Of a DNA stretch of 39,482 nt, positions 18,213-25,978 are shown piece by piece. Each line of letters begins with the position of its first letter. Positions within the stretch are counted from its first letter, which is position 1. Where the stretch lies: the NCBI GenBank assembly GCA_945607605.1, contig CALYZE010000019.1, positions 1 through 39,482 on the forward strand. The letters run 5' to 3'. Made by a program: the position numbers and the translations under genes. The notes beneath the pieces are model-generated. The model did no database searches and was not told where the DNA came from. It worked only from the letters and a program-made list of their open reading frames with translations. Source of the DNA: an uncultured Bacteroides sp. (GTDB lineage Bacteria > Bacteroidota > Bacteroidia > Bacteroidales > Bacteroidaceae).

Positions 18213-19460
18213 TTATCGGTAAATTAACGTAGAAAGATAATCTTCGGCGAACATCTCGTTCGCTACTTCCAAAAGAATCTCCGGAGTGAGCTGTTCTATG
18301 CGACGGAACACAGCTTCGGAAGTTTCATATTTGTGATAATGAAGGAAGACCTTCCCCATACCCAAAGCATTGTTCTCATTATTGTCCGAAGCAACTCCGA
18401 TTTGCCCAATCAGTTGTTTCTGAGCGGCAGCAAGTTGTGAAGAAGTCATCTTGACATCACGCAAATGCTTCAGTTCTTTATATACCAGACGCATACAGTA
18501 ATCCAAATCTTCGGGGTCACACCCAAAGTAAATGCAGAACGTGCCCGTATCGGTATAGGAAGTAAGGTTGGATTCTACATTATAGACTAGTCCGCGGCGT
18601 TCACGAAGAGACACATTCAAGCGACTGTTCATGCCAGGACCTCCTAGGATATTATTCAGCAGATAGAGTGCTGTTCGTTTATCATCGTAAGCATTATACC
18701 CTCGGCTACCAATCATCACATGTGCTTGATGGGTATCTTTATGCACGATCAGATGTTCAGGCATATAAAGCGGAGGAGGAGTACGACGATTACTCACCTC
18801 AATCATTGGAATATCAAGTAATAACTTCTCCGCCCAACGCACCACTTGCTTGAAATTTACGTTGCCTGATACAAAAAAGACCATATTACCGGGATGGTAA
18901 AAGCGGGAAGTAAACGAAGTTGCATCTTCGCTACGGAAGATTTTCAACTGTTCCGGATTGCCGAGGATATTTCGTCCCAGTGGATGTCCCCGGAAGATCA
19001 AGTCCTCGAAATCATCGAAAATAAGTTCGGAAGGATTGTCTTTATAAGACTGAATTTCATCAATGATTACTGCTGTTTCCTTCTCTATTTCACGTTGCGG
19101 AAAAGTGGAATGAAAGACAATATCTGTCAACAGTTCAAAAGCACGACCAAAGTGTTCAGCCAAGAAAGCAGAGTAGACCACCGTCTCTTCTTTATTAGTA
19201 TAAGCATTCAGGTCACCTCCCACATTTTCCATACGATTTAGGATGTGCCATGCTTTGCGCTTCTTGGTACCCTTAAAGATTAGGTGTTCTACAAAGTGCG
19301 CCATACCTTGTTCATATTCAAGTTCATCACGAGTACCGGCATCTACGGCAAAGCCGCAATAAGCTACTTTGGTAAGTAATGGTTCATGAATAATACGCAA
19401 TCCGTTGGGCAGGGTATATTGGTTGAGAGCCGATGGCATTTTCTCTTTTAAATTCTTCAT
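18213..19460 (-). CDS. M16 family zinc peptidase
   Basis: Processing-peptidase-like protein of 415 aa with one M16 active half plus the partner half. The inverted zinc motif HFVEH is at residues 55-59, and E135 in IIDEI lies exactly 76 residues after it, the classical third ligand, so the enzyme should be active. There is no signal peptide, suggesting a cytoplasmic location. Length matches the bacterial mpp/PqqL-like single-unit type, which usually works as a homodimer. The start could also be Met8 (19439), since homologues typically begin just before the TLPNG motif. It is divergent from the kdsD-like gene (114 bp); a -7 box is at 19488-19495. Confidence 0.93.
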   Translation of the reverse strand: MKNLKEKMPSALNQYTLPNGLRIIHEPLLTKVAYCGFAVDAGTRDELEYEQGMAHFVEHLIFKGTKKRKAWHILNRMENVGGDLNAYTNKEETVVYSAFLAEHFGRAFELLTDIVFHSTFPQREIEKETAVIIDEIQSYKDNPSELIFDDFEDLIFRGHPLGRNILGNPEQLKIFRSEDATSFTSRFYHPGNMVFFVSGNVNFKQVVRWAEKLLLDIPMIEVSNRRTPPPLYMPEHLIVHKDTHQAHVMIGSRGYNAYDDKRTALYLLNNILGGPGMNSRLNVSLRERRGLVYNVESNLTSYTDTGTFCIYFGCDPEDLDYCMRLVYKELKHLRDVKMTSSQLAAAQKQLIGQIGVASDNNENNALGMGKVFLHYHKYETSEAVFRRIEQLTPEILLEVANEMFAEDYLSTLIYR

Positions 19461-19487
19461 TCTGACGTTTCAAACTATTTGTGCCCG

Positions 19488-19495
19488 CAAAAATA
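19488..19495 (-). promoter_or_regulatory. -7 box of the M16 peptidase gene
   Basis: CAAAAATA reads TATTTTTG on the minus strand, 27 bp upstream of the start codon at 19460. Confidence 0.55.
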
Positions 19496-19574
19496 CAATA
19501 AAACCTATTGCCATTTATGGAAAATTACAGATATTTGTAGGCTATAACCTAACTACTAACAAAAATCAAGCATA

Positions 19575-20180
19575 ATGATTGTATCCATTCAAGAGCTTTT
19601 GCAGAAAGAAGCACAAGCCGTACTGAACATCCCTGTAACGGACGCTTACGAAAGAGCTGTAAAACTTATCGTAGAACAAGTGTACCGTAAAAAAGGGAAA
19701 TTGGTAACTTCCGGCATGGGTAAAGCGGGACAAATAGCTATGAACATCGCTACCACTTTTTGTTCGACAGGCATTCCTTCCGTTTTTCTACATCCCAGTG
19801 AGGCACAACATGGCGACTTAGGCATCTTGCAAGAAGACGACTTGCTGTTGCTTATCTCCAATTCCGGCAAAACTCGTGAAATAGTGGAACTAACCCGTTT
19901 GGCTCATAACTTGAACCCGGATTTAAAGTTCATTGTGATTACCGGAAATGCAGATAGTCCGCTGGCACACGAATCCAATGTATGCCTCAGCACCGGACAC
20001 CCTAAGGAGGTTTGTGCCCTCGGCATGACTCCCACCACCTCAACGACTGCAATGACTGTTATTGGCGATATATTAGTGGTACAGACCATGAAGGAAACCG
20101 GTTTTACAATTGAAGATTATTCAAAACGTCACCACGGCGGTTACCTCGGAGAAAAATCAAGATCGTTATGCGAAAAGTAA
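19575..20180 (+). CDS. kdsD: Single-SIS-domain arabinose-5-phosphate isomerase (KdsD-like)
   Basis: Cytoplasmic sugar-phosphate isomerase of 201 aa that would convert ribulose-5-phosphate to arabinose-5-phosphate for Kdo synthesis. It has the SIS fold with SGMGKAGQIA (about 46-55), HPSEAQHGDLG (about 76-86), the serine/threonine loop SNSGKTRE (about 97-104) and the C-terminal HHGG-LG motif (H186-H187) that carries the catalytic His in KdsD. The CBS pair of E. coli KdsD is absent; single-domain KdsD proteins of this length are known in Bacteroides. The stop overlaps the next gene by 13 bp, so the isomerase and the PfkB kinase are translationally coupled. A GmhA-like role on another phosphosugar is the alternative. 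Confidence 0.85.
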   Translation: MIVSIQELLQKEAQAVLNIPVTDAYERAVKLIVEQVYRKKGKLVTSGMGKAGQIAMNIATTFCSTGIPSVFLHPSEAQHGDLGILQEDDLLLLISNSGKTREIVELTRLAHNLNPDLKFIVITGNADSPLAHESNVCLSTGHPKEVCALGMTPTTSTTAMTVIGDILVVQTMKETGFTIEDYSKRHHGGYLGEKSRSLCEK

Positions 20181-21103
20181 TCGGTATCGGAGAAACGATC
20201 TTAGATATTATCTTCCGTGATAACCAACCTACCATTGCCGTTCCCGGAGGTTCCGTATTCAACGGCATCGTTTCATTGAGACGGGCAGGTGTTCCTATCG
20301 ACTTCATCAGCGAAACGGGTAATGACCGTGTAGGTAACATCATTCTGCAATTCATGCGAGATAATCACCTATCTACCGATCATGTCAATGTATTCCCTGA
20401 CGGGAAATCACCCGTATCATTGGCTTTCCTAAACAACCAAAGCGATGCGGAATATATCTTCTACAAAGATTATCCCAAGCAACGTCTGGATGTTATCTAT
20501 CCGAAGTTGCAAGAAGATGACATCGTGGTGATTGGTTCCTACTACGCACTCAATCCCCTCCTTCGTGATAAAGTTATAGAACTTCTCGACCAGGCACGTG
20601 AAAAGAAAGCCATCGTTTATTACGATCCCAACTTCCGATCTACACATAAGGAAGAAGCCCTCAAATTGGCTCCTACCATCATTGAGAATCTGGAATATGC
20701 CCAAATCGTTCGAGGTTCACAAGCAGATTTCTTCTACATGTACAATCTGCTCGAGGCTGATAAGATATACAAGGACAAAGTAAAGTTCTATTGCCCCAAT
20801 TTCCTTTGTACGGCAGGTTCGGGACAAATTGCATTACGTACTCACACTATTTCCAAAGAATATACTGTTCCTCCTTTGGAAGCAGTGAGCACCATCGGTG
20901 CGGGCGATAACTTCAATGCCGGCATCATCTACGGTTTGCTGAAACACAACATCCGCTACGACGACTTGAATCAAATGGATGAAAGTACGTGGGACAAACT
21001 CGTCCAATATGGGATGGATTTTGCCGCGGAAGTATGCAAAAGTTTCAATAACTCTGTATCAAAAGAGTTTGCAGAAAAATTAATGTTAGAAAAAGAAATA
21101 TAA
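20168..21103 (+). CDS. PfkB family carbohydrate kinase
   Basis: Ribokinase-fold sugar or nucleoside kinase of 311 aa. The N-terminal GIGETILDI and PGGSVFN motifs form the substrate site, and the second PfkB signature TIGAGDNFNAG places the catalytic base at D247 with the anion hole just before it. Substrate class is not obvious: fructokinase-like and adenosine-kinase-like proteins share these motifs. The start codon lies 13 bp inside the end of the upstream isomerase gene, which suggests that the two act on linked phosphosugars. Transcription probably stops before the following phosphatase gene, which has its own -7 box. Confidence 0.9.
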   Translation: MRKVIGIGETILDIIFRDNQPTIAVPGGSVFNGIVSLRRAGVPIDFISETGNDRVGNIILQFMRDNHLSTDHVNVFPDGKSPVSLAFLNNQSDAEYIFYKDYPKQRLDVIYPKLQEDDIVVIGSYYALNPLLRDKVIELLDQAREKKAIVYYDPNFRSTHKEEALKLAPTIIENLEYAQIVRGSQADFFYMYNLLEADKIYKDKVKFYCPNFLCTAGSGQIALRTHTISKEYTVPPLEAVSTIGAGDNFNAGIIYGLLKHNIRYDDLNQMDESTWDKLVQYGMDFAAEVCKSFNNSVSKEFAEKLMLEKEI

Positions 21104-21142
21104 AACCTTTGCCTCGTAAGTAATCTCTGTTCCGAAAAGTCA

Positions 21143-21150
21143 TATATTTG
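21143..21150 (+). promoter_or_regulatory. -7 box of the phosphatase gene
   Basis: TATATTTG matches TAnnTTTG. It overlaps the TTG (21148) that would extend the phosphatase frame upstream, so the transcript begins after that codon and the real start is ATG 21181. Confidence 0.6.
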
Positions 21151-21180
21151 CTGCCAACGACTATTGAGAGTTTACGCACT

Positions 21181-22245
21181 ATGTACAAGAATCTGTTGAA
21201 CTTACTAACCTTGGTGGTATTACTTCCTTCTTGCAGTGGCACTGCTCCCCATATTTCTGTTGTTTGCGAAGAGAACAATGTAGGAAATTCTATTGTCAAA
21301 TGGGAAATAACTCCACTTATGAAAGGAAACGTAAAGGTGTATGCCTCTACCAATCCTGACTATATCCCGGAAGATGTGCCGGTAGCAATGGCCAACATTT
21401 CCGATTTGAGGATGACCGTTATCACTACTGATCCTTTTCAAAGATACTATTACAGCCTTGTTTTCGGTAATAAATACCGGATAAAGGTGGCAACACGTAA
21501 TGTCAACATACCGGGCGTTCAGAACTTCCGTGACCTGGGAGGCTATTCCTCCTATACGACTAAGAAGAAGATGCGCTGGGGTATGCTCTACCGCTCGGGA
21601 GCCATAGATAGCTTGGCTACTTGTTCACGCACAGAACTGAAAAACCTCGGTATAAAGACGATTATAGATCTGCGTGCCAACTCCGAAGTCCAAAAACAAA
21701 ATCCTCTGCAGTCAGAGTTTAAAGTCATTCATATTCCCATCGCTACGGGTGATATGGAAGAGCTTCTGAAAGGCGTTCAGGAGCAAAAGATTAAAAGTGA
21801 TACAGTCTATCGGATGGTAGAACAAATGAATCGCGACCTCATTGACAAGTATACCAAAGAATATCGTCAAATTTTTGATGTATTGCTGGATAAAAACCAT
21901 TACCCCATTGTCATTCACTGTTCTTCAGGCAAAGGACGTACAGGCATCATATCTGCTTTGATACTTTCTGCTATGGGCGTAAACGGAGACATTATCATGG
22001 AAGATTATCGCCTCAGCAATGATTACTTCAATATTCCGGCTGTATCCAAATACGCCTATCAGCTTCCACCACGCTCACAAGAAGCCATTACTACCATTTT
22101 TTCGGCAAGAGAAGATTTCCTGAATGCTGCCAAAGAAGAAGCTGAACAGAAATATGGAGATGTAGCCACCTATTTGCAAAAAGGCATCGGATTGAGTAAA
22201 GAGAAACTAAAAAGACTCCAAAGCATTTTGCTTAGTGATGAATGA
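21181..22245 (+). CDS. Tyrosine/dual-specificity phosphatase lipoprotein
   Basis: Phosphatase of 354 aa from ATG 21181. Residues 1-18 are a lipoprotein signal with lipobox LPSC (Cys18), so it is envelope-anchored. An Ig-like region (about 20-110) precedes a Y_phosphatase3-type domain (about 115-350) with its VQNFRDLGGY entry motif and the P-loop HCSSGKGR, nucleophile C247 and Arg253. This family removes phosphate from phosphotyrosine, and some members act on phosphoinositides. The native substrate is unknown; being outside the cytoplasm, it could act on host, dietary or lipid phosphoesters. The upstream in-frame TTG start is rejected because the promoter box overlaps it. Confidence 0.9.
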   Translation: MYKNLLNLLTLVVLLPSCSGTAPHISVVCEENNVGNSIVKWEITPLMKGNVKVYASTNPDYIPEDVPVAMANISDLRMTVITTDPFQRYYYSLVFGNKYRIKVATRNVNIPGVQNFRDLGGYSSYTTKKKMRWGMLYRSGAIDSLATCSRTELKNLGIKTIIDLRANSEVQKQNPLQSEFKVIHIPIATGDMEELLKGVQEQKIKSDTVYRMVEQMNRDLIDKYTKEYRQIFDVLLDKNHYPIVIHCSSGKGRTGIISALILSAMGVNGDIIMEDYRLSNDYFNIPAVSKYAYQLPPRSQEAITTIFSAREDFLNAAKEEAEQKYGDVATYLQKGIGLSKEKLKRLQSILLSDE

Positions 22246-22320
22246 GTTGTGTTATCAAAAATAATGTGCTGCAAATCATAAATAATTTCTCATTAAGCAT
22301 TATATATTAATCATTTATAC

Positions 22321-22328
22321 TATCTTTG
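22321..22328 (+). promoter_or_regulatory. -7 box of the DEAD-box helicase gene
   Basis: TATCTTTG matches TAnnTTTG, 32 bp upstream of ATG 22361. Confidence 0.6.
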
Positions 22329-22360
22329 CGCCCGAAATAAAAAGATATACAAAAGATTTG

Positions 22361-24316
22361 ATGAAGACATTTGAAGAGCTCGGTGTGTCGGCGGAGATAC
22401 GCCGTGCCATTGAAGAAATGGGTTACGCACAACCCATGCCGGTACAAGAGGAAGTAATCCCCTACCTTTTAGGAGAAAATAATGATGTAGTAGCACTGGC
22501 ACAAACAGGAACAGGAAAGACCGCAGCGTTCGGTCTGCCGCTTATACAGAAGATTAACGTCAACCATAGAATTCCCCAATCTCTTATCCTCTGCCCCACA
22601 CGCGAACTTTGTTTGCAGATAGCGGGCGACTTGAACGATTATTCCAAATACATTGATGGCTTGCGGGTATTGCCCGTATATGGTGGTTCATCCATCGACA
22701 GCCAAATTCGTGCTCTCAAAAGAGGAGTACATTTAATTGTAGCTACTCCGGGACGATTGCTCGACCTGATGGAGCGCAAGACCGTGTCTCTCTCAACCAT
22801 TCAGAATGTGGTAATGGACGAAGCTGACGAAATGCTCAACATGGGATTTACCGACAGCATCAACGCCATCCTTGCCGACGTACCGCAAGAACGTAATACG
22901 TTGTTGTTCTCTGCCACCATGAGTCCGGAGATCGCACGCATCTCCAAGAAATACTTGCGTGATGCCAAAGAAATTACCATCGGACGTAAGAATGAAAGTA
23001 CCAACAATGTAAAGCATGTGTCCTACTGCGTACAAGCCAAAGATAAATATGCCGCTTTGAAGCGTATTGTGGATTATTATCCGCAGGTATACGGCATCAT
23101 CTTCTGTCGTACTCGTAAAGAAACACAGGAAATTGCTGATAAGCTGATGCAGGAAGGCTACAATGCTGATTCCCTACACGGTGAATTAAGCCAAGCACAG
23201 CGCGATGCCGTTATGCAAAAGTTCCGCATCCGTAACCTCCAGTTGTTGGTTGCCACCGACGTTGCTGCACGTGGTCTGGACGTGGATGACCTTACGCACG
23301 TCATCAACTACGGTTTACCTGATGATACTGAAAGCTACACCCACCGAAGCGGACGTACCGGACGTGCCGGAAAGACAGGAACTTCCATCGCCATTCTCAA
23401 CTTGCGCGAAAGAGGAAAATTACGTGAGATCGAACGCATCATCGGTAAGAAGTTCATTGCAGGAGAAATACCTACCGGCAAACAAATCTGCGAAAAGCAA
23501 TTATTGAAGGTGATAGATGAACTTGAAAAGGTGAAGGTCAACGAAGATGAAATTGGTGACTTCATGCCCGATATCTATCGTAAACTGGACTGGTTGAGCA
23601 AGGAAGACCTGATTAAACGCATGGTTTCACACGAGTTCAACCGTTTCTTGGAATACTATCGCAACCGCGAAGAAATTGAAATAGCCAGTGGCAGCGAGCG
23701 TGCCGGAAGAGATGGAGAACGCAGAGATCGAAGAGACGGGAGAGATGGAGGACGCCAGGCACAGCCAGGCTATACTCGCCTTTTCATCAACTTGGGCAAA
23801 ATGGATAATTTCTTCCCCAGCGAACTCATCGGCTTGCTGAATAAAAACACCCGTAACCGCATCGAACTGGGTCGTATCGACTTGATGCCGAAATTCTCTT
23901 TCTTTGAAGTAGAAGAGAAAGAAGCCCAGAACGTTGTGAAATCCTTGAACCGTGCCAATTGGAACGGACGTAAGGTTTCTGTTGAGATAGCCGGTGAAGA
24001 GAGCAAAGAATCCTCAAGAGGCAATCGCAAAGAAGAGAGCAGCAGTTACGGCAAGAAGGAGTTTGGCGCTAAGAAACGCAGTTATAAGGACGAAAAAACA
24101 GGCGATGCAAGCAGCAAACGAAGCAAAAGACCTGAAACCGCTCCTGCCGACAAGAATAAGAGTAAATCAAGCCGTGAGGAACGTGGCTATACCCAAGCTC
24201 GTGGCAAGAAAGATGACTGGAGACAGTTTTTCCAAGGCAACGATAACGGTCCTAAAGACGCAGAGCCTGATTTCAGCGAAGAAGGCTGGGCAAGACGGAC
24301 ACCGAAAAAGAAATAA
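22361..24316 (+). CDS. DEAD-box RNA helicase with DbpA-type RNA-binding domain
   Basis: ATP-dependent RNA helicase of 651 aa from ATG 22361 (the TTG just before it is not needed). Core motifs: Q motif around Q29, Walker A AQTGTGKT (47-54), DEAD (153-156), SAT (184-186) and HRSGRTGR (328-335). After the two RecA domains come a helical region (about 375-445), an Arg/Gly/Asp-rich linker (about 446-469), a DbpA-like RNA-binding domain (about 470-546) and a very basic, low-complexity Lys/Ser/Glu tail to the end. The layout fits CsdA/DeaD-type helicases that help ribosome assembly and mRNA turnover, especially in the cold. The gene converges on dps and ends before a 21-bp hairpin. Confidence 0.95.
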   Translation: MKTFEELGVSAEIRRAIEEMGYAQPMPVQEEVIPYLLGENNDVVALAQTGTGKTAAFGLPLIQKINVNHRIPQSLILCPTRELCLQIAGDLNDYSKYIDGLRVLPVYGGSSIDSQIRALKRGVHLIVATPGRLLDLMERKTVSLSTIQNVVMDEADEMLNMGFTDSINAILADVPQERNTLLFSATMSPEIARISKKYLRDAKEITIGRKNESTNNVKHVSYCVQAKDKYAALKRIVDYYPQVYGIIFCRTRKETQEIADKLMQEGYNADSLHGELSQAQRDAVMQKFRIRNLQLLVATDVAARGLDVDDLTHVINYGLPDDTESYTHRSGRTGRAGKTGTSIAILNLRERGKLREIERIIGKKFIAGEIPTGKQICEKQLLKVIDELEKVKVNEDEIGDFMPDIYRKLDWLSKEDLIKRMVSHEFNRFLEYYRNREEIEIASGSERAGRDGERRDRRDGRDGGRQAQPGYTRLFINLGKMDNFFPSELIGLLNKNTRNRIELGRIDLMPKFSFFEVEEKEAQNVVKSLNRANWNGRKVSVEIAGEESKESSRGNRKEESSSYGKKEFGAKKRSYKDEKTGDASSKRSKRPETAPADKNKSKSSREERGYTQARGKKDDWRQFFQGNDNGPKDAEPDFSEEGWARRTPKKK

Positions 24317-24333
24317 ATAGAAACCAATAAATT

Positions 24334-24376
24334 AGTAGGGTGATAAAGCGATGGTCCATCGCTTTATCACCCTACT
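24334..24376. terminator. Bidirectional hairpin terminator, helicase/dps
   Basis: A perfect 21-bp inverted repeat (24334-24354 with 24356-24376) around a single centre base sits between the convergent helicase and dps genes. It is flanked by AT-rich sequence (TTTATT on the plus side, AATTTATT on the minus side), so it can end transcription from both directions. No sign that it is a transposon end: there are no target duplications or ORFs. Confidence 0.8.
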
Positions 24377-24398
24377 GGTTTATTAATCTATCCCTTCG

Positions 24399-24887
24399 TT
24401 ATTTCACGCAACTCTTTGTGCTGAAAGCCACCAACATCCATACCATCTTTTCCTGTTCTTTCAGATAACCGGTCATCAGGTCGGCCGTGACATCGTCATG
24501 GGCTTCATTAGCCAATTCAATCAGTTTTCTTTCTGCATCGATGAGGTAGTTATACGTCTCGAGGATATGATCAACAGCCTCGCTACCACAAGAAATACCG
24601 GATATTTCCTTTACTTTGGCTACCTTCAAGTACTCGCTGAACTTGTTTTCGGGTGCGCTACCCAACATCAAGATACGCTCTGCTATTTCATCTACCTTTT
24701 CAGCAACATCGTTATATAAATCTTCAAACTTGCTATGCAAGACAAAGAAGCCATGTCCCTTGATGTCCCAATGGAAACCACGGAGATTGGTATAATGTAC
24801 TTGGAAGTCTGCCAATAATTGATTTAATGCTGATACTACATGGGTCACTTTTGCCTCATTCAAATGTAAGTAATCTAAAGTTTTCAT
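24399..24887 (-). CDS. dps: Dps ferritin-like DNA-protection protein
   Basis: Dodecameric mini-ferritin of 162 aa that oxidises Fe(II) with peroxide and shields DNA. The inter-subunit ferroxidase ligands are readable by spacing: H39 (FHW), H51 (HSKFEDL), E55, D66 and E70. There is no long Lys-rich N-terminal tail, so non-specific DNA binding may be weak. It is divergent from oxyR; its promoter is TTTG, 20 bp, TATCTTTG (24971 to 24940), and an OxyR-like operator lies directly upstream. OxyR control of dps under peroxide or oxygen is established for Bacteroides fragilis, and the layout here agrees. Confidence 0.95.
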   Translation of the reverse strand: MKTLDYLHLNEAKVTHVVSALNQLLADFQVHYTNLRGFHWDIKGHGFFVLHSKFEDLYNDVAEKVDEIAERILMLGSAPENKFSEYLKVAKVKEISGISCGSEAVDHILETYNYLIDAERKLIELANEAHDDVTADLMTGYLKEQEKMVWMLVAFSTKSCVK

Positions 24888-24939
24888 AATTCTACTATTT
24901 TAAAAAGTTTATATTCTAAATTCTTTCGTTTCTTTATGG

Positions 24940-24971
24940 CAAAGATAAGGGAGAAACCCACAGTTGTCAAA
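24940..24971 (-). promoter_or_regulatory. dps promoter (TTTG-N20-TATCTTTG)
   Basis: On the minus strand TTTG (24971-24968) and TATCTTTG (24947-24940) are separated by exactly 20 bp, the consensus Bacteroides sigma-ABfr arrangement. The box is 52 bp upstream of the dps start. Confidence 0.8.
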
Positions 24972-25006
24972 CAGATAATTTCTATCTTTGCATAGACAGA
25001 TTCGAT
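24971..25006. promoter_or_regulatory. Candidate OxyR operator, dps/oxyR intergenic
   Basis: Two 15-bp elements of the ATAG-N7-CTAT type lie 6 bp apart: ACAG-N7-CTAT (24971-24985) and ATAG-N7-CGAT (24992-25006), matching seven of eight core bases each. The operator abuts the dps -33 box and covers the oxyR -7 box (24983-24990), so binding could activate dps while limiting oxyR. The same geometry recurs at the ahpC promoter. The motif comes from the E. coli OxyR consensus; binding is inferred. Confidence 0.5.
24983..24990 (+). promoter_or_regulatory. -7 box of oxyR
   Basis: TATCTTTG matches TAnnTTTG, 43 bp upstream of the oxyR start. The best -33 match (TTG at 24964-24966) is only 16 bp upstream, so basal activity may be low. 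Confidence 0.6.
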
Positions 25007-25033
25007 ACATAACATTCAAAATCATTAGCTACC

Positions 25034-25960
25034 ATGACCTTACAACAATTGGAATATATCCTCGCTGTCAATCAGTTTCGCCATTTTGCCAAAGCAGCTG
25101 AATATTGTCGCGTAACCCAACCCACCTTAAGCGCCATGATACAAAAGCTGGAAGAAGAGTTGGACACTAAGATATTTGACCGCAGCCAACAACCCGTCTG
25201 CCCTACTCCTATCGGCATTCACATCATAGAACAAGCCCAAAATGTGTTGGTTCAGGCCAATCGTATAAAAGATATTATAGAAGAAGAGAAACGTTCTATA
25301 TCGGGTTCCTTTAAACTGGGCATTCTTCCCACTATTGCTCCGTATCTCTTGCCACGCTTTTTCCCGCAGTTGATGAAGAAGTACTCACAACTAGACATTC
25401 GGGTCATTGAGATGAAAACAAACGATATCCAGAAAGCTTTGCAAAAGGGAGAAATAGATGCCGGTATCGTAGCAAGCCTCGCAGGCATGGAAGAGTTTAT
25501 ACAAACGACCTTGTTTTACGAGCAGTTCTTCGCCTACATTGCCCGCGAAGACGCCCTTTCTGAGAAACAAGTGATTCGCACCTCTGATTTGACTCATGAG
25601 CAGCTTTGGCTGTTGGATGAAGGACACTGCTTCCGCGACCAATTGGTACGCTTCTGTCAGCTGAAAAGGGCACGTGCCAGTCAGTTAGCCTATCATTTGG
25701 GAAGTATGGAAACCTTCATGCGCATGGTAGAAAGCGGTAAAGGGATCACTTTCATCCCCGAATTGGCCGTTCTTCAACTAGGCGATGTCCAGAAAGAGTT
25801 GGTACGTTCCTTCGCCATTCCCTGCCCCACTCGCCAGGTTGTGCTGCTGACCAACAAGAACTTCATACGCTATACACTGCTGGAAGCGCTAACCAAAGAA
25901 ATAAAGCTTTCCGTACCCAAGGAAATGCTTTCACTGAAGGCAACCCAAATTATGGTATAA
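25034..25960 (+). CDS. oxyR: Peroxide-sensing LysR-type regulator OxyR
   Basis: LysR-family regulator of 308 aa. Residues 1-60 form the winged helix-turn-helix (LQQLEYILAVNQFRHFAKAAEYC); the rest is the two-lobed regulatory domain. The redox pair is exactly C199 and C208 (GHCFRDQLVRFC), the same numbers and spacing as E. coli OxyR, so it should form the activating disulfide on peroxide exposure. It is divergent from dps and upstream of ahpC-ahpF, both known OxyR targets in Bacteroides. An operator-like site covers its own promoter, suggesting autoregulation. The DUF418 gene follows after 18 bp and probably shares its transcript. Confidence 0.97.
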   Translation: MTLQQLEYILAVNQFRHFAKAAEYCRVTQPTLSAMIQKLEEELDTKIFDRSQQPVCPTPIGIHIIEQAQNVLVQANRIKDIIEEEKRSISGSFKLGILPTIAPYLLPRFFPQLMKKYSQLDIRVIEMKTNDIQKALQKGEIDAGIVASLAGMEEFIQTTLFYEQFFAYIAREDALSEKQVIRTSDLTHEQLWLLDEGHCFRDQLVRFCQLKRARASQLAYHLGSMETFMRMVESGKGITFIPELAVLQLGDVQKELVRSFAIPCPTRQVVLLTNKNFIRYTLLEALTKEIKLSVPKEMLSLKATQIMV

Positions 25961-25978
25961 CCAAACACTGATATAAGA

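Noticed and set aside
21148-21180. TTG start extending the phosphatase
   Set aside because: It overlaps the TATATTTG promoter box and would mask the lipoprotein signal that starts at ATG 21181.
24334-24376. Transposon terminal repeat
   Set aside because: The two arms are adjacent (one base apart) with no enclosed gene or target duplication; a terminator explains it.
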